This document shows positions 6,848 to 8,481 of a DNA stretch of 8,481 nt, piece after piece. Both the position numbers and the translations under genes were made by a program. How positions within the stretch are numbered: the stretch's first letter is position 1; the number at the start of each line of letters is the position of its first letter. The notes under the pieces were generated by a model, which worked only from the letters and a program-made list of their open reading frames with translations, had not been told where the DNA came from and made no database searches. Source of the stretch: an uncultured Lachnospiraceae bacterium (GTDB lineage Bacteria > Bacillota > Clostridia > Lachnospirales > Anaerotignaceae); the NCBI GenBank assembly GCA_944384285.1, contig CALWSX010000122.1, positions 1 to 8,481 of the forward strand. The letters run 5' to 3'.

Positions 6848-7495
6848 ATGCTTATTTTATTAAAACTTGCATTAGCACCTGTGTTAATATTTATATTTTT
6901 TATATATATAAATGATAGAAATGACAGAGAACCTTTTCATTTTTGTTTTTTATCACTTTTTTACGGTGGGTTTTCAACTATAGTTATTGCTCTTACAGCT
7001 GTAAAAATAAAAAATAGCAGTTTTTTTATTCCTATAGATTTTTTTAATGCTTTTTTCATGTCCGGCTTTTTGGAAGAATTTTTTAAATTTATTTTTTTAT
7101 TTTTTATAAGTATAACTAATAAAAATTTAAATAAAAAGTTTGATGGTATAGTTTATGGAGTTTTTGTTTCTTTGGGTTTTGCTGCCTTGGAAAATATTTT
7201 TTATGTATACAGTCCTGAACTTGGAGGTGTAAAAACAGCTATTTTAAGAGGATTTTTATCAATTCCGGCCCATGGCCTTTTTGGTATTAATATGGGATAT
7301 TATCTTTCAGAGTATATATTTACAAAAAAATATAGATATATTTTTAAATCTATTTTTATACCTACAATTATTCATGGATTATATAATTATATAATTTTAA
7401 AAAATAAAATTTATTATTTCCCATATATAGCAGTTTATATGGTTTTTATATGGTCAAAATCAGTTCATAAAGTTTTGAAATTTAAAGATGTATAA
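6848..7495 (+). CDS. prsW: PrsW-family intramembrane metalloprotease
   Basis: This is a polytopic membrane protein of 215 residues, the usual PrsW size, and very rich in Phe and Ile. In Bacillus subtilis, PrsW makes the first cut in the anti-sigma factor RsiW and so activates the envelope-stress factor SigW. Family motifs are present in order: DREPFHF near the first membrane segment, the catalytic EEFFK (Glu76-Glu77), FDGIVYGVFVSLGFAALENIFY with Glu115-Asn116, SIPAHGLFG with His142, and IIHGLYNY with His176. All presumed metal and catalytic residues are kept, so the enzyme should be active. GGAGGG (6837-6842) lies 5 nt before the ATG. No sigma or anti-sigma gene is next to it, so its substrate is unknown. 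I could not find a clear promoter in the short stretch after the terminator. Read-through or a weak promoter at 6737-6836 is possible. Confidence 0.88.
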   Translation: MLILLKLALAPVLIFIFFIYINDRNDREPFHFCFLSLFYGGFSTIVIALTAVKIKNSSFFIPIDFFNAFFMSGFLEEFFKFIFLFFISITNKNLNKKFDGIVYGVFVSLGFAALENIFYVYSPELGGVKTAILRGFLSIPAHGLFGINMGYYLSEYIFTKKYRYIFKSIFIPTIIHGLYNYIILKNKIYYFPYIAVYMVFIWSKSVHKVLKFKDV

Positions 7496-7556
7496 TTTTT
7501 GCTTATTTGGAATTTAAATTAAATATTACATTTTTATTTCATTTTTCTCATTTTAG

Positions 7557-7584
7557 TTACATTTTCGAATTTTTTTGATATACT
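7557..7584 (+). promoter_or_regulatory. Extended -10 promoter for the secreted cell-wall protein gene
   Basis: TATACT (7579-7584) is preceded by TGA, making an extended -10. A weak -35 (TTACAT, 7557-7562) lies 16 nt upstream. Transcription would start near 7591, about 31 nt before the ATG and ahead of the ribosome binding site. A second pair, TTGATA (7575-7580) and TAAAAT (7598-7603) with a 17-nt spacer, would start at the ribosome binding site itself and is less plausible. The rest of the 7496-7621 gap is T-rich with no clear terminator for the protease gene. Confidence 0.45.
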
Positions 7585-7621
7585 TTTTATGTTAAAATAA
7601 AATCTTTCGGAGGTAACTAAA

Positions 7622-8481
7622 ATGAATATATTAAAGTTCAAAAAAAATATAGTTATATTACTTACTTCTGCACTTTTATTTTCTGCACCTTCTGTTTCGT
7701 ATGCTAAAGTTTTAAATATGGATTTAACATATAACGGAAAAACTCATAGGTATAGTGCTGAAGAAATAAATATACGAGTTAATGGTGATATTATAACTGA
7801 ATATACTGTTCCGCCTATTTCTATAAATGACAGAACATATATTCCTGCAAGAGATGTATTTGAAAAACTTGGAGCAAGTGTATTGTGGAATGATCAAGAA
7901 CGAAAAGTACATATATCTCAAGGTAATAATATAGTTACATTAACAATAGACAGTAACATAATAGTTGCAAATGGAAATAATGTTACTATGGACGTTCCGG
8001 CAATGATCGTTAATGACAGAACAATGATACCTGTTAGATATGCTGCAGAGGCTCTTGGATATTATGTTGGATGGGACAACAATACCAGAACAGTTATAAT
8101 TAGTGAAAATGAAAGTGATGTAGTTGTAGATAATAATACTGGAAATAACTCAGGAAATAATACACAAAATCCACCAACTACAGACTCTTCTTTTGAAAAT
8201 CTTTCAGTTGTTTCTATAGATACACAAAAAGATATGTCTGATATGACATCATTTACTATAAGAACAAACTCAAAAATGAGTGAAGTTCAAGATTTTATAG
8301 TTGCAGGAAATAAACTTGTAGTAGATTTTTATGATGCAACTATGAAAATACCATCTTCAACTATAACAGTAGATAATAACCCTTATGTAAAGAGCATAAG
8401 ATCAGCTCAAAATCAGACAACCCCAAGAAGAATTACAAGAGGTGTATTTGATATGACTGCAGACCATAACTATTCAATATC
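7622..8481 (+). CDS. Secreted protein with copper amine oxidase N-like and AMIN domains, probable N-acetylmuramoyl-L-alanine amidase, 3' partial
   Basis: The frame is open from the ATG to the end of the window (286 complete codons). Residues 1-28 form a signal peptide: a lysine-containing start, the hydrophobic core IVILLTSALLF and a likely cut after SVSYA. Residues about 49-160 match the copper amine oxidase N-terminal-like domain, with two similar halves: ISINDRTYIPARDVFEKLGA...VLWNDQERKV and MIVNDRTMIPVRYAAEALGY...GWDNNTRTV. In Firmicutes this domain is a common extracellular wall-associated module, not a copper enzyme. A low-complexity Asn/Gly/Thr/Pro linker follows (about 161-193). From about 194 an AMIN-like domain begins (FTIRTNSKMSEVQDF, KLVVDFYDA), typical of proteins targeted to peptidoglycan. 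This order usually precedes an Amidase_3 catalytic domain, which would lie beyond the window, so the enzyme name is inferred. GGAGG (7609-7613) lies 8 nt before the ATG. Confidence 0.82.
   Translation, partial: MNILKFKKNIVILLTSALLFSAPSVSYAKVLNMDLTYNGKTHRYSAEEINIRVNGDIITEYTVPPISINDRTYIPARDVFEKLGASVLWNDQERKVHISQGNNIVTLTIDSNIIVANGNNVTMDVPAMIVNDRTMIPVRYAAEALGYYVGWDNNTRTVIISENESDVVVDNNTGNNSGNNTQNPPTTDSSFENLSVVSIDTQKDMSDMTSFTIRTNSKMSEVQDFIVAGNKLVVDFYDATMKIPSSTITVDNNPYVKSIRSAQNQTTPRRITRGVFDMTADHNYSI

Noticed and set aside
7017..7100. T homopolymer runs in prsW as phase-variation tracts
   Set aside because: The runs are only about 7 nt and encode Phe in an AT-rich membrane-protein gene. This is expected by composition, and the frame is intact.
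7496..7556. T-rich gap after prsW as a terminator
   Set aside because: No GC-containing hairpin precedes the T tracts; only short AT palindromes such as AATTTAAATT are present.

Overview
The window is strongly AT-rich. It has compact genes, A- and T-rich gaps, strong GGAGG-type ribosome binding sites and GTG as well as ATG starts. With its gene families (Gram-positive ComEC, HolA, PrsW, and a secreted protein with copper-amine-oxidase-like and AMIN domains), this points to a low-GC Clostridia-type Firmicute, possibly gut-associated. That placement is inference; there is no rRNA or other marker here to fix the taxon. All seven genes lie on the + strand, and two are cut by the window edges.

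Layout. (1) Positions 2-1699: the C-terminal part of comEC (DNA uptake channel), followed 10 nt later by holA (DNA polymerase III delta, 1710-2711). This is a conserved Firmicute pair. (2) After a 71-nt gap with a likely promoter: a PF12897-type (MocR-like) aminotransferase, probably aspartate aminotransferase (2783-4048), then 9 nt later lysA (diaminopimelate decarboxylase, 4058-5317). The pair looks like an operon for aspartate-family amino acid, lysine and peptidoglycan precursor metabolism. (3) A 180-nt gap with a good sigma-A-type promoter and an untranslated leader holding two perfect tandem hairpins, leading into a CNNM/CorC (HlyC-like) membrane protein with paired CBS domains (5498-6736). 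(4) A strong intrinsic terminator (6774-6805). (5) A PrsW-type intramembrane metalloprotease (6848-7495). (6) A T-rich gap with an extended -10 promoter, then the N-terminal 286 codons of a secreted cell-wall protein (signal peptide, copper amine oxidase N-like domain, AMIN domain) that runs off the window (7622-8481). It is probably an N-acetylmuramoyl-L-alanine amidase.

The right half has an envelope theme: meso-DAP metabolism, a divalent-cation membrane protein, an envelope-stress-type protease and a wall-targeted secreted protein. There is no sign of mobile elements, CRISPR, tRNA, rRNA or pseudogenes. I see no convincing new multi-gene system. The items most worth a second look are the two-hairpin leader before the CNNM/CorC gene, the aminotransferase-lysA pairing, the divergent active-site motifs of LysA, and the PrsW with no sigma/anti-sigma partner nearby.
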